A stretch of 64,000 bases of DNA from Cryobacterium sp. M96 (GTDB lineage: Bacteria > Actinomycetota > Actinomycetes > Actinomycetales > Microbacteriaceae), in the NCBI RefSeq assembly GCF_002929845.1, contig NZ_PJJS01000051.1:1-64000 (forward strand), in the 5' to 3' direction. This document shows, piece by piece, positions 55,992 through 64,000 of this stretch. The position numbers and the translations under genes are program-made. The notes beneath the pieces are model-generated. The model did no database searches and had not been told where the DNA came from. It saw nothing but the letters and a program-made list of their open reading frames with translations. The stretch's first letter is position 1, and the number at the start of each line of letters is the position of its first letter.

Positions 55992-56849
55992 CTAGAAGAC
56001 CGTCAAGCCCCGCGCCTCGAACTGGGCCCTCACCCGCACCAGCAGTGCCTCATCCGGAGGATGAGAGCCGTGCAGCGGGTATGGAATGTTCAGCCGGTCC
56101 CATTTGTCCTCCCCCATCTGGTGGAAGGGCAGAACCTCGACGCGCTGCACGTTCGGCCAGCGCGACACGATCTCGGCGACGGCGTCGACGTTGTCGACGG
56201 CGTCGGTCAGACCCGGGACGAGAACGAAACGCGCCCAGACGGGAATGTTCCGCTCGCTCAGGCGGTCACCGAATGCGATCGTCGGAGCGAGGTCTCGGCC
56301 GGTCACCTCTTTGTACGTCTCGGGGATGCCGGACTTGACGTCGAGCAGCACGAGGTCGAGGTTGTCCAGCAGCGTGTCCGACGCGCTCTTGCCCAGGAAC
56401 CCAGAGGTGTCCAGGGTGGTGTGCACGCCGAGCTTGTGGCACTCCTCGAAGAGTCGAGTCACAAAGGCAGGCTGCATGAGCGGTTCGCCACCGGAGATGG
56501 TCAGCCCTCCGCCGGTCGAGTCGAAGACGCCCTTATAGCGCTTGACCCTGGCGACGAGGTCGTCCAGCGTGGTGAGCAACCCATCCTTCATCTTCCAGGT
56601 GTCCGGGTTGTGGCAGTACTGGCAGCGCAGCAGACACCCGGAAAGGAAGAGTGTCATTCGCGTGCCGGGACCGTCAACGGCGGTGACCAGTTCCCACGAG
56701 TGGACACTGGCGACCGATCCGTTGTGAATCGCCTCCATTTCGAGGTGGTGGAGTTCAGCCAGTTCGGCTTGTTCACTGCTTACGGATGAACCGTCCACCA
56801 GGGCGATCGCCGCGCCGGCGCTGGGCAGACCGAGGTTTACTGCTGGCAT
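55992..56849 (-). CDS. pflA: Pyruvate formate-lyase activating enzyme PflA
   Basis: A 285-residue radical SAM enzyme that makes the glycyl radical on PflB. The cluster is C72-x3-C76-x2-C79 in FLSGCLLRCQYCHNPDTW; GGGLTISGGEPLMQP binds SAM. VEVLPFHQMGEDKW is typical of PflA. An N-terminal extension of about 40 residues precedes the family start; if the ATG at 56738 were used it would vanish, but only 56849 has an upstream AGGACGAG. It lies 40 nt after pflB and is cotranscribed with it. Glycyl radical enzymes work only without oxygen. Confidence 0.95.
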   Translation of the reverse strand: MPAVNLGLPSAGAAIALVDGSSVSSEQAELAELHHLEMEAIHNGSVASVHSWELVTAVDGPGTRMTLFLSGCLLRCQYCHNPDTWKMKDGLLTTLDDLVARVKRYKGVFDSTGGGLTISGGEPLMQPAFVTRLFEECHKLGVHTTLDTSGFLGKSASDTLLDNLDLVLLDVKSGIPETYKEVTGRDLAPTIAFGDRLSERNIPVWARFVLVPGLTDAVDNVDAVAEIVSRWPNVQRVEVLPFHQMGEDKWDRLNIPYPLHGSHPPDEALLVRVRAQFEARGLTVF

Positions 56850-56889
56850 TGTCTCGTCCTACTCAGCGTCGCCGCGTTGATATCAGTGA

Positions 56890-59148
56890 TCAGTGCGAGT
56901 GGAACGTGCGGCTGATGACATCCATCTGCTGCTCGCGGGTCAGGCGGACGAAGTTCACCGCGTAGCCGGACACGCGAATCGTCAGCTGCGGGTAGTTCTC
57001 CGGGTGCGCCATGGCGTCTTCGAGAGTGTCGCGGTTGAGCACGTTCACGTTGATGTGGTAACCGGTTGCCGACGTGAACGCGTCGATGAGGCCGACCAGG
57101 CTGGTGATCTGCTCTTCCTTGGTGTGGCCGAGACCACTGGGAACCACCGTGTTGGTCAGCGAGATGCCGTCCTGCGCTTCACTGTAGGGGAGCTTGGCGA
57201 CGCTGAGCGCCGACGCGAGCATCCCGTGGGTGTCGCGGCCGTTCATCGGGTTGGCACCCGGAGCGAACGACTCGCCCTTGCGGCGACCATCCGGCGTGTT
57301 GCCGGTGGCCTTGCCGTAGACCACGTTGGACGTGATCGTCAGGATCGACTGGGTGTGGATGGCGTCGCGGTAGGTCGGGTGCTTGCGGATCATTTTCATG
57401 AACCGCTCCATCACGTCGACGGCGATGGTGTCGACGCGGTCGTCATCGTTGCCGAACTGGGGGAACTCGCCCTCGATCGTGTAGTCGACGACCAGGCCGG
57501 TCTCGTCGCGCACCGGGCGGACCGTGGCGTACTTGATGGCCGACAGGGAGTCGGCGACCACACTCAGGCCGGCGATTCCGCAAGCCATCGTGCGGATGAT
57601 CTCCTTGTCGTGCAGCGCCATTTCGAGACGCTCGTAGGCATACTTGTCGTGCATGTAGTGAATACAGTTCAAAGCCGTGACGTAGGTCTCGGCGAGCCAC
57701 TCGAGCGTTTCCAGGTAGGCCGGGAAGACGGTGTCGTAGGAAAGCACCTCGTCGGCGTTCGGCGTGGTGGCCGGGGCAACCTGCTTGCCGGACACCTCGT
57801 CTTTTCCACCGTTAATCGAGTACAGCAACGCCTTGACGGCGTTGACGCGTGCACCGAAGAACTGCATCTGCTTGCCGACGCGCATGGGCGAGACGCAGCA
57901 GGCGATCGCGGCGTCGTCACCCATCTCGGCGCGGATGATCTCGTCGGACTCGAACTGGATGGCCGAGGTGTCGATCGACACCTGCGCACAGAAACGCTTG
58001 AAGCCCTCGGGCAGAGCGTCGCTCCAGAGAACGGTGAGGTTCGGCTCGGGCGCTGCGCCGATGTTGTAGAGCGTCTGCAGGAAGCGGAACGTGGTCTTGG
58101 TGACGAGCGGGCGGCCGTCTTCACCGATGCCGGCGAGCGACTCGGTGACCCAGGTCGGGTCGCCGGCGAAGATCTCGTCGTATTCGGGGGTGCGCAGGAA
58201 GCGCACGATGCGCAGCTTGATGACGAGGTCGTCGATCAGCTCCTGGGCGCCCTCTTCGGTCAGGGTGCCGGCGACGAGTTCGCGCTCGATGTAGGTGTCG
58301 AGGAAGGCCGCGTTGCGGCCGAACGACATTGCAGCACCGTTTTGTTCCTTGACGGCGCCGAGGTAGGCGAAGTAGAGCCATTGCACGGCTTCGCGCGCGG
58401 TGGTGGCCGGCTTGGAGATGTCGGAGCCGTAGGAGGCCGCCATCTGGATGAGTTCCTTGAGGGCCCGGATCTGCTCCGAGTTTTCCTCGCGGGCGCGGAT
58501 GATGTCCTCGGTCGAGGGCTCCATGTCGAGCTCGGCGCGGTCGTTCTTCTTGCCCGTGATGAGGGCATCGACGCCGTAGAGGGCGACACGGCGGTAGTCG
58601 CCGATGATACGGCCGCGGCCGTAGGCGTCGGGCAGTCCGGTGATCAGGTGGCTGTTTCGTGCACGACGGACCCCGGGAGGGTAGACGTCGAAGACGGCGG
58701 TGTTGTGGGTCTTGCGGTAATCGGTAAAGACTTTTTCAAGTTCGGGAGACACGGGGTAGCCGTAGGTCTCGAGCGAGGTGGCAACCATGCGCCACCCGCC
58801 GAAAGGCATAATGGCACGCTTGAGCGGAGCATCCGTCTGCAGTCCGACGATTACCTCGTTTGCCTGGTCGATGTAGCCCGGAGCGTGGGCCGTAATGGAC
58901 GACGGCGTGGTGGCGTCGACGTCGTAGACGCCTTTACGGCGTTCCTCGGGGAACATCTCGGACAGCTTGGCCCAGATCCCCGTGGTGCGTGCGGTCGCTC
59001 CGACAAGGAAGCTCGAGTCGCCCAGGTAGGGGGTGTAATTGCGCTGGATGAAGTCGCGCAGATCGATCGAATCCTGCCAGGGGCCGGAGGCGAAGTCAGT
59101 CCGACCGGCATCATCCGTTCCGCTGCGAACACCTTCAGTGATTGTCAT
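56890..59148 (-). CDS. pflB: Formate C-acetyltransferase (pyruvate formate-lyase) PflB
   Basis: A 752-residue glycyl radical enzyme converting pyruvate and CoA to acetyl-CoA and formate. The two active Cys are C417-C418 in [19 protein letters not shown]. The radical site is G728 in [34 protein letters not shown] and [15 protein letters not shown] are also typical. The length and motif spacing match E. coli PflB. It has its own divergent promoter region with a GntR gene on the other side. PFL is uncommon in aerobic Microbacteriaceae, so it supports a facultatively anaerobic life. Confidence 0.97.
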   Translation of the reverse strand: MTITEGVRSGTDDAGRTDFASGPWQDSIDLRDFIQRNYTPYLGDSSFLVGATARTTGIWAKLSEMFPEERRKGVYDVDATTPSSITAHAPGYIDQANEVIVGLQTDAPLKRAIMPFGGWRMVATSLETYGYPVSPELEKVFTDYRKTHNTAVFDVYPPGVRRARNSHLITGLPDAYGRGRIIGDYRRVALYGVDALITGKKNDRAELDMEPSTEDIIRAREENSEQIRALKELIQMAASYGSDISKPATTAREAVQWLYFAYLGAVKEQNGAAMSFGRNAAFLDTYIERELVAGTLTEEGAQELIDDLVIKLRIVRFLRTPEYDEIFAGDPTWVTESLAGIGEDGRPLVTKTTFRFLQTLYNIGAAPEPNLTVLWSDALPEGFKRFCAQVSIDTSAIQFESDEIIRAEMGDDAAIACCVSPMRVGKQMQFFGARVNAVKALLYSINGGKDEVSGKQVAPATTPNADEVLSYDTVFPAYLETLEWLAETYVTALNCIHYMHDKYAYERLEMALHDKEIIRTMACGIAGLSVVADSLSAIKYATVRPVRDETGLVVDYTIEGEFPQFGNDDDRVDTIAVDVMERFMKMIRKHPTYRDAIHTQSILTITSNVVYGKATGNTPDGRRKGESFAPGANPMNGRDTHGMLASALSVAKLPYSEAQDGISLTNTVVPSGLGHTKEEQITSLVGLIDAFTSATGYHINVNVLNRDTLEDAMAHPENYPQLTIRVSGYAVNFVRLTREQQMDVISRTFHSH

Positions 59149-59374
59149 GTAGATTGCTCTCCTCGTGGGATCGAGACACCCTCCGCGAAAGTGTCTCTCC
59201 CGCAGTCGGGCCGAGAGAGCAGGACCACGAGGCTCCGGCTAATGCAACGATGCACCGTGTGACTTGCCCTCTTTCCCAACACTACTCCCGTCAGACCCAC
59301 CCGAACGCGAAATTTATGAGATTGCATCCATTGATGCATTTATAGATAGGTGCATGTGTGACTAAGGTTGAGGC
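59149..59374. promoter_or_regulatory. Divergent pflB/gntR promoter region
   Basis: AT-rich at 59305-59365. TGCATCCATTGATGCA at 59323-59338 is an inverted repeat (6-bp arms, 4-nt spacer). A second TGCAT (59337-59341) and GTGCATG follow. TATAGAT at 59341-59347 could be a -10 for gntR. The inverted repeat is a fair candidate for binding by the adjacent GntR protein. Confidence 0.5.
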
Positions 59375-60058
59375 ATGAGCTTCCTCCCGATGTCCCGCGG
59401 AGCCGCCAGGCCCCCCGCCGCGGCCCCCTCCGCCGTCGACCGGATCTACACGACCGTCGCCGACGCCATCATCTCCGGCACCTTGGCCGCAAGCTCGCTG
59501 ATCACCGAGGGCGAAATTGCCGAGGCCCTCTCCACCAGCCGCACCCCCGTGCGGGAGGCCTTCCTCGAACTCCAGGCTCACGGGCTCCTGACGCTCTTCC
59601 CCAAGAAGGGCGCGGTCGTCACAGCCCTGGGCGACACGGAGACGGCCGAGCTGCTACAGGTGCGCGTCATGCTGGAGAACACGGCGGTGACCCTGCTCAG
59701 CGAGCGGCCGGACGACATCCCGGGCGTCGACGCCGAGTTGCAGGACCTTATTCGGGTCCAGTCCGACGCCGCCCTGGCCGGCGACCTGCTCACGTTCGCC
59801 CGGGCCGACCACCGGTTCCATGCCCGCATCGTCGACGAGACGCATAACCGGGTCATCGACGGGATCTACACCCGGCTCGGCCCCAGGCTTGAGCGCCTCG
59901 TGCACCGGGCAGCCCTGCGCGACCCGCGCAACCTCGACCGTCTGGTGGCCGAACACCGAATCCTTGCCCACCACCTGCGCGGCGGCGACACCCTCGCCTA
60001 CGAGGTCGCTCTGCGCCAGCACGTCGAAGACGGTCATCACGCGCAGCTGGCGCCCTGA
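59375..60058 (+). CDS. GntR family (FadR subfamily) regulator
   Basis: A 227-residue repressor. The winged helix at about 20-85 shows ITEGEIAEALSTSRTPVREAFLELQAHGLL. The C-terminal FCD domain has the metal-binding pattern D...H (RADHRFHARIVDETHNRV) and the late EHRILAHHLRGG. FCD ligands are commonly small carboxylates, so pyruvate, lactate or formate-type effectors are reasonable for a gene divergent from pflB, though unproven. Followed at 41 nt by the MFS gene. Confidence 0.88.
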   Translation: MSFLPMSRGAARPPAAAPSAVDRIYTTVADAIISGTLAASSLITEGEIAEALSTSRTPVREAFLELQAHGLLTLFPKKGAVVTALGDTETAELLQVRVMLENTAVTLLSERPDDIPGVDAELQDLIRVQSDAALAGDLLTFARADHRFHARIVDETHNRVIDGIYTRLGPRLERLVHRAALRDPRNLDRLVAEHRILAHHLRGGDTLAYEVALRQHVEDGHHAQLAP

Positions 60059-60099
60059 CCGTCCCCCACCTTCCCGCACCTGCTTTTCAGAAAAGACCC

Positions 60100-61302
60100 A
60101 TGACTTTCCGCCGTACCGTTCCCGCCTGGCAGCTCGCCGCTCCTGCCCTGTTCGTCATGGCTTGGGGTGGGAACCACTTCACGCCCCTCCTGCACATGTA
60201 CGAATCGCTCGGCCACTATTCCGTCGTCATGACCGACCTCTTCCTCGGCTTCTACGTGGTGGGCCTGGTCCCCGGGCTGCTGCTCGCCGGCGCACTCTCG
60301 GACCGCTACGGGCGCAAACCCTTGACCCTGGCAGGCGTCGTCCTGGGAATTCTCGCCAGCATCCTGCTGGGTCTGGGATTCTCAAGCGGGATCATGCTCT
60401 CCGCCGGGCGCCTGCTGGCGGGGCTGAGCGTCGCCGTGGCGATGGCGGTGGGAACCGCGTGGCTCAAGGAACTGTCCAGCCCGCCGTTCGACAACCAGGC
60501 CGGCCGCACGGCAGGGGCACGGCGGCCTTCACTCACCCTCACGGTCGGGTTCGGGCTCGGGGCCGGGGTGGCCGGAGTGCTCGCGCAGTGGGGGCCGATG
60601 CCGACCCTCTCCCCTTATGTCGTGCACATCGTGCTCAGCCTGCTTGTGCTCCCCCGCCTGCTGAGGGCCCCGGAGACCGTGCCGCGCTACCGGGCACACC
60701 GGCCCTTCTGGCAGGACCTGGCGGTTCCGCTGGCCGGACACCGCCGCTTCGTGCGCGTGATCATTCCGTCAGCTCCCTGGGTCTTCGGCGCCGCCGGCAT
60801 CGCCTACGCGATCATGCCCACTCTGGTCCAGGACCAACTCGGCAGCCTCAACCTCGCCTACGCGACCCTGCTCACGGTTGTGACCCTCGGCACCGGCGCG
60901 CTCGCGCAACCGCAGGTGGCTCGGATCAACCGGGTCACCGATGGGCGTGCACTCATGGTCGGGATGTCCGTGATGCTGCTGGGAGTGGGTCTCAGCGTGG
61001 TCACGGCGATCGTGCTGTCCCCGGTGCTCGCGTTCCTCACGGCCGTCGTGCTCGGCGCCGCCTACGGTGTGAGCATCGTGGCCGGGCTCGTGGAGATCCA
61101 GAAGATCTCCACGGCGGCCGACCTGGCGGGTATCACCGGGGTCTACTACAGCCTCACCTACATCGGCTTCCTGCTGCCGGTCGCCTTCGCCTGGCTCAAT
61201 GCCGTGGCCGGTTACCCGGTGCTTCTGAGCATTCTGTTCGTGGTCTGCGCGCTCTGCCTGGCCCTGGTGGCGAACGGGATGCGCCGGCGCGTCACCGAGT
61301 AG
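60100..61302 (+). CDS. MFS transporter
   Basis: A 400-residue transporter with about 12 membrane helices. GALSDRYGRKPLTLAGVVLG is the MFS motif A after helix 2. LFVMAWGGNHFTPLLHMY and the second-half VTDGRALMVGMSVMLLG follow. No substrate-specific motif can be named. It follows the GntR gene by 41 nt on the same strand and may be in its regulon. Confidence 0.85.
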   Translation: MTFRRTVPAWQLAAPALFVMAWGGNHFTPLLHMYESLGHYSVVMTDLFLGFYVVGLVPGLLLAGALSDRYGRKPLTLAGVVLGILASILLGLGFSSGIMLSAGRLLAGLSVAVAMAVGTAWLKELSSPPFDNQAGRTAGARRPSLTLTVGFGLGAGVAGVLAQWGPMPTLSPYVVHIVLSLLVLPRLLRAPETVPRYRAHRPFWQDLAVPLAGHRRFVRVIIPSAPWVFGAAGIAYAIMPTLVQDQLGSLNLAYATLLTVVTLGTGALAQPQVARINRVTDGRALMVGMSVMLLGVGLSVVTAIVLSPVLAFLTAVVLGAAYGVSIVAGLVEIQKISTAADLAGITGVYYSLTYIGFLLPVAFAWLNAVAGYPVLLSILFVVCALCLALVANGMRRRVTE

Positions 61303-61327
61303 GCGGCACCTGGATTATCGTCATCCC

Positions 61328-61843
61328 ATGCCCTATTCGCTCCGCCATCTCCTTCCCGCCGACGCCGCACCGGTGCTCGGACTCAACAACGCCGCTGTGC
61401 CTGCCGTCAACGCCCATGACGAGGCGAGCCTCTCCGCCCTGCTCGCGGCCAGCAGCCACGCCCTCGCGGTCGTGCACGACGACGCGCCGGGAGAGGTGCT
61501 CGGCTTCGCCGTGCTGTTCGGGGTCGACGCCGACTACGCGAGCGAGAACTACCGATGGTTCTCCGCCCGGTCGGAGTCCTTCCTCTACGTGGACCGCATC
61601 GTGGTGTCGGACCAGGCCCGCAACCAGGGTCTCGGCGCCCTGCTCTACACCGCGATTTTCGCGGCGGCCCGCGCGGCCGAGGTCGGCCAGGTCTTCTGCG
61701 AAGTGAACATCGCACCTCCGAACCCTCGGTCGCTGGCGTTCCACTCCCGGCTCGGCTTCGAGCCGATCGGCGAGCAGTCGACGAAGGGTGGCACCGTCGT
61801 GGTGTCCCTGCTGTCGGCTCCCGTCGGCGCGGGCGTACGCTGA
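61328..61843 (+). CDS. GNAT family N-acetyltransferase
   Basis: A 171-residue acetyltransferase. YVDRIVVSDQARNQGLGALL carries the acetyl-CoA pyrophosphate loop (R-x-x-G-x-G/A type: RNQGLGA). EVNIAPPNPRSLAFHSRLGF is the usual motif B with Asn-rich start. It resembles the group often annotated as predicted GNAT superfamily acetyltransferase. The acceptor is unknown. It starts 25 nt after the MFS gene and ends 4 nt before the maltokinase gene. Confidence 0.87.
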   Translation: MPYSLRHLLPADAAPVLGLNNAAVPAVNAHDEASLSALLAASSHALAVVHDDAPGEVLGFAVLFGVDADYASENYRWFSARSESFLYVDRIVVSDQARNQGLGALLYTAIFAAARAAEVGQVFCEVNIAPPNPRSLAFHSRLGFEPIGEQSTKGGTVVVSLLSAPVGAGVR

Positions 61844-61847
61844 GGCC

Positions 61848-63275
61848 ATGACTGTCGACGGTCGCGCAATCCCACTTCCGGATTACCTCAACCACTGGGT
61901 GGCGACGCAGCGATGGTTCGCCGACAAGGGCCGTGTGCCGAGACTGGTCAGCATCGGGCGCTGGGTGCTTCCGAGCGAGGAAGCCGAGGTGGACATCCGC
62001 ACTGAGCTCGTCTTCGATGCCGCAGCCCCGACCCGCACCCTCTACCAGTTGCCCCTGACCCAGCGGACCACTCCCCTCCCCGCAGGCGGGCAGGGCCTCA
62101 TCGTCACCCTCGCCGACGGCAGCGCGGTCTACGACGGCACCGCCGACCCGGCCTACGGGCGCGCTCTGCTGGGTTTCATCCTGCGCCAGGCCTCCTCACC
62201 TGAGCCCGAAAACCTCGGCGCGCGGGCTCGCGGCGAACTCCACTCGAGCGCAGATCCCGCCGAACGGCCGGCCCGGGTTGTCGCCGGCCGTCTGCTGCGC
62301 GGAGAACAGTCGAACACCTCGATCATCCTGGACTGCGTCGACGCCGCCGGGCGCCCGGCTCGTCCCGTCATCTGCAAGGTGTTCCGGATGCTGCATCCCG
62401 GCGAGAATCCAGACGTGTCCGTGCAATCGGCCCTGGCCCGGGCCGGCTCACACTTCGTGCCGGAACCGGTGGGCTGCGTGGTCGGCGAGTGGACCGAGCC
62501 GGAGCAACCGCGGGTCACCCTCACGGGCCATCTCGTCTTCGCCCAGGAGTTCCTGCCGGGCGCCCCGGATGCCTGGCGGGCCGCCCTGGCCTCGGCCGGG
62601 GCCGGGGAGGACTTTAGCGAACAGGCGCGGGCGCTGGGCGTGGCGACGGCAGCCGTGCACGCCGACCTGGCCGCCGTGATGCCCACTCACGACGCCACCC
62701 CCGCGGTCATCGCCGCCGAACTCGGCCGGATGCGCGAGCGCTATCGCAGCGCCGCCGCCGAGGTGCCCGCCCTGACCGGCTACGATACGGCCGTCGAGGC
62801 GATCTTCGAGCGGGCGGAGAGGGCTTGCTGGCCCCGGCTGCAGCGCATCCACGGCGATTTCCACCTCGGCCAGGCCCTCGAGGTCCCCGGCCGCGGCTGG
62901 GTGCTGGTGGATTTCGAGGGCGAACCGCTGCGCCCCCTCGACGATCGCACCCAGCCGGATGTGCCGTTGAAGGACATCGCCGGGATGCTGCGGTCCTTCT
63001 CCTATGTGGCCGGCACGGTGGAGCGGTCCTCGCCCGGCGACCAGACGGCGTCGGCCGAAGCGTGGGCCGCGGCGTGCCAGCACGCGTTCCTCGACGGCTA
63101 CACGCTGCGATCCGGCCAGAGCCTGGCCGGTCAGGAGCCCCTGCTCGACGCGTTCGAGCTGGACAAGGCCCTCTACGAGGCCGTCTACGAGACCCGCAAC
63201 CGACCCTCCTGGCTGCCGATCCCGCTCGCGGCCATCCGCGGCCTCGTCCTGGAGGTCTCCGCCGGATTGCCGTGA
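61848..63275 (+). CDS. mak: Maltokinase
   Basis: A 475-residue kinase that phosphorylates maltose to maltose 1-phosphate for GlgE-type alpha-glucan synthesis in actinobacteria. QRWFADKGR near the start is the maltokinase N-terminal signature. LLRGEQSNTSIIL, IHGDFHLGQALEV (catalytic Asp of the aminoglycoside-phosphotransferase-like fold) and VLVDFEGEPLRP (metal Asp) follow. FLDGYTLRSGQSLAG lies in the C-terminal lobe. It is alone here: no treS, glgE or glgB is in the window. The ATG 61848 is taken over an upstream in-frame start. Confidence 0.9.
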   Translation: MTVDGRAIPLPDYLNHWVATQRWFADKGRVPRLVSIGRWVLPSEEAEVDIRTELVFDAAAPTRTLYQLPLTQRTTPLPAGGQGLIVTLADGSAVYDGTADPAYGRALLGFILRQASSPEPENLGARARGELHSSADPAERPARVVAGRLLRGEQSNTSIILDCVDAAGRPARPVICKVFRMLHPGENPDVSVQSALARAGSHFVPEPVGCVVGEWTEPEQPRVTLTGHLVFAQEFLPGAPDAWRAALASAGAGEDFSEQARALGVATAAVHADLAAVMPTHDATPAVIAAELGRMRERYRSAAAEVPALTGYDTAVEAIFERAERACWPRLQRIHGDFHLGQALEVPGRGWVLVDFEGEPLRPLDDRTQPDVPLKDIAGMLRSFSYVAGTVERSSPGDQTASAEAWAAACQHAFLDGYTLRSGQSLAGQEPLLDAFELDKALYEAVYETRNRPSWLPIPLAAIRGLVLEVSAGLP

Positions 63276-63292
63276 GCGGCCGGAACGGCCGG

Positions 63293-64000
63293 TCAGCGCT
63301 TGAGCTCGGGGAATTGGTCGTCGCGCCACTCACCGGGGAGCCGGGTGTTCTCGGCGGCCGCGGCATCCTCGCGCATGCGCAGTTCGACCCGGCGGATCTT
63401 GCCGGAACTGGTCTTGGGCAGCTCGTAGAACTCGACCCGCCGCACCCGCATGTACGGGGGCAGACCGGTGCGGGCGTGGCGCAGCACCGAGAGCGCCGTT
63501 TCGCCGTTGGACTCCCAGCCCGCCGCCAGGGCGATGTAGGCCTTCGCGATGTTCAGCCGGGTGTCGTCGGGCGCGGGCACGACGGCCGCCTCGGCCACGG
63601 CCGGGTGCTCCAGCAGCACGCTCTCGACCTCGAACGGGGAGACCTTGTAGTCGGAGGACTTGAAGATGTCGTCGGTGCGGCCGATGAACGTGATGTAGCC
63701 TTCGGCGTCGCGGCTGGCGACATCACCGGTGTGGAAGTAACCGTCCCGCACGGCCTCCCGCGTGCGTTCGGGATCCCCGTGGTAGCCGGCCATCAGGTTG
63801 ACCGCGGTGCGGGACAGGTCGAGGCAGATCTCGCCCTCGTCGCTCTCCTCACCGGTGATGGGATCGAGCAGCGTGATCGCGACGCCCGGCAGGGGCATCC
63901 CCATCGAACCGGCCAGAAGTGCGGAACCCGGGGCGTTGCCCACGATCGCCGTGGTCTCGGTCTGGCCGTAGCCATCCCGGATGGTGAGTCCCCAGGAACG
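63293..64000 (-). CDS. Acyl-CoA synthetase, C-terminal part (runs off the window)
   Basis: The last 235 residues of an ANL-superfamily AMP-forming acyl-CoA synthetase. DGYGQTETT is the A5 region, GYFHTGDVASRDAEGYITFIGR A7-A8 (quoted ends GYFHTGDVA and FIGRTDD), YKVSPFEVESVLLEHPAVAEA the hinge, and LPKTSSGKIRRVELR the A10 Lys. The small KSSDYKVSPFEVE pattern is close to medium-chain/acetyl-CoA-synthetase-like proteins (AcsA/MACS). The gene's start lies beyond base 64000. It converges on the maltokinase gene with only 17 nt between stops. Confidence 0.9.
   Translation of the reverse strand, partial: RSWGLTIRDGYGQTETTAIVGNAPGSALLAGSMGMPLPGVAITLLDPITGEESDEGEICLDLSRTAVNLMAGYHGDPERTREAVRDGYFHTGDVASRDAEGYITFIGRTDDIFKSSDYKVSPFEVESVLLEHPAVAEAAVVPAPDDTRLNIAKAYIALAAGWESNGETALSVLRHARTGLPPYMRVRRVEFYELPKTSSGKIRRVELRMREDAAAAENTRLPGEWRDDQFPELKR

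Noticed and set aside
57895-57900. Possible error at consecutive Cys codons in pflB
   Set aside because: Cys-Cys is the normal active site of pyruvate formate-lyase.

Overview
The window is high-GC DNA with actinobacterial gene content and codon use. The DUF2017 gene beside clpS, the Crp/Fnr protein with an N-terminal C-x5-C, the maltokinase and the frequent GGATGC/GCATCC words point to Microbacteriaceae. A Cryobacterium-like genus is my guess, not something the sequence proves. No rRNA, tRNA, CRISPR array, phage or transposase gene was recognised.

Layout. 0-9 kb: a MocA-like nucleotidyltransferase, clpS-DUF2017, two coupled glycosyltransferase genes (one with a HEAT-like N-terminus), a YdeP-type molybdenum oxidoreductase and a double-PAP2 membrane phosphatase. 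9-17 kb: molybdenum cofactor (MoCo) genes fdhD and moaA, a glutathione-independent formaldehyde dehydrogenase, then an operon moeZ-moeA-moaC-mobA-DUF6457-moaD. 17-42 kb: a nitrate-to-N2O respiration block. It holds narK, narGHJI, two SufR-like regulators, a Crp/Fnr regulator, an HMA metallochaperone with a CPG-type metal P-ATPase, a radical SAM/SPASM gene, a quinol NO reductase (norB) translationally coupled to three poorly known genes, a copper nitrite reductase fused to a membrane domain, an NnrS-like protein, DUF2249 and moaE. No nosZ is seen.

42-50 kb: a beta-lactamase-fold lipoprotein whose catalytic motifs are all altered, then a decaying beta-ketoadipate (pca) cluster in which only the CoA-transferase pair is intact, then an unusual fusion of 3-hydroxyisobutyryl-CoA hydrolase and acyl-CoA dehydrogenase. 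50-64 kb: an AI-2E family exporter, dnaE2 behind a LexA-type SOS box, a SOUL protein, a heavily deleted penicillin-binding-protein pseudogene, pyruvate formate-lyase with its activase, a GntR regulator, an MFS transporter, a GNAT acetyltransferase, a maltokinase and the C-terminus of an acyl-CoA synthetase.

The genes fit a facultative anaerobe. MoCo made by moaA/C/D/E, moeA, moeZ and mobA would serve NarG and the YdeP-type enzyme. NarK moves nitrate and nitrite, NarGHI makes nitrite, the NirK fusion makes NO and NorB reduces it to N2O. The HMA/P-ATPase pair may handle copper for NirK, and PflBA gives a fermentative branch. The sequence also shows gene decay (frameshifts, deletions, a 14-bp duplication) and several intergenic repeats, including a (CA)17.5 microsatellite, a near-perfect 20-bp inverted repeat and a dispersed TCTCCGTCGAATT element.
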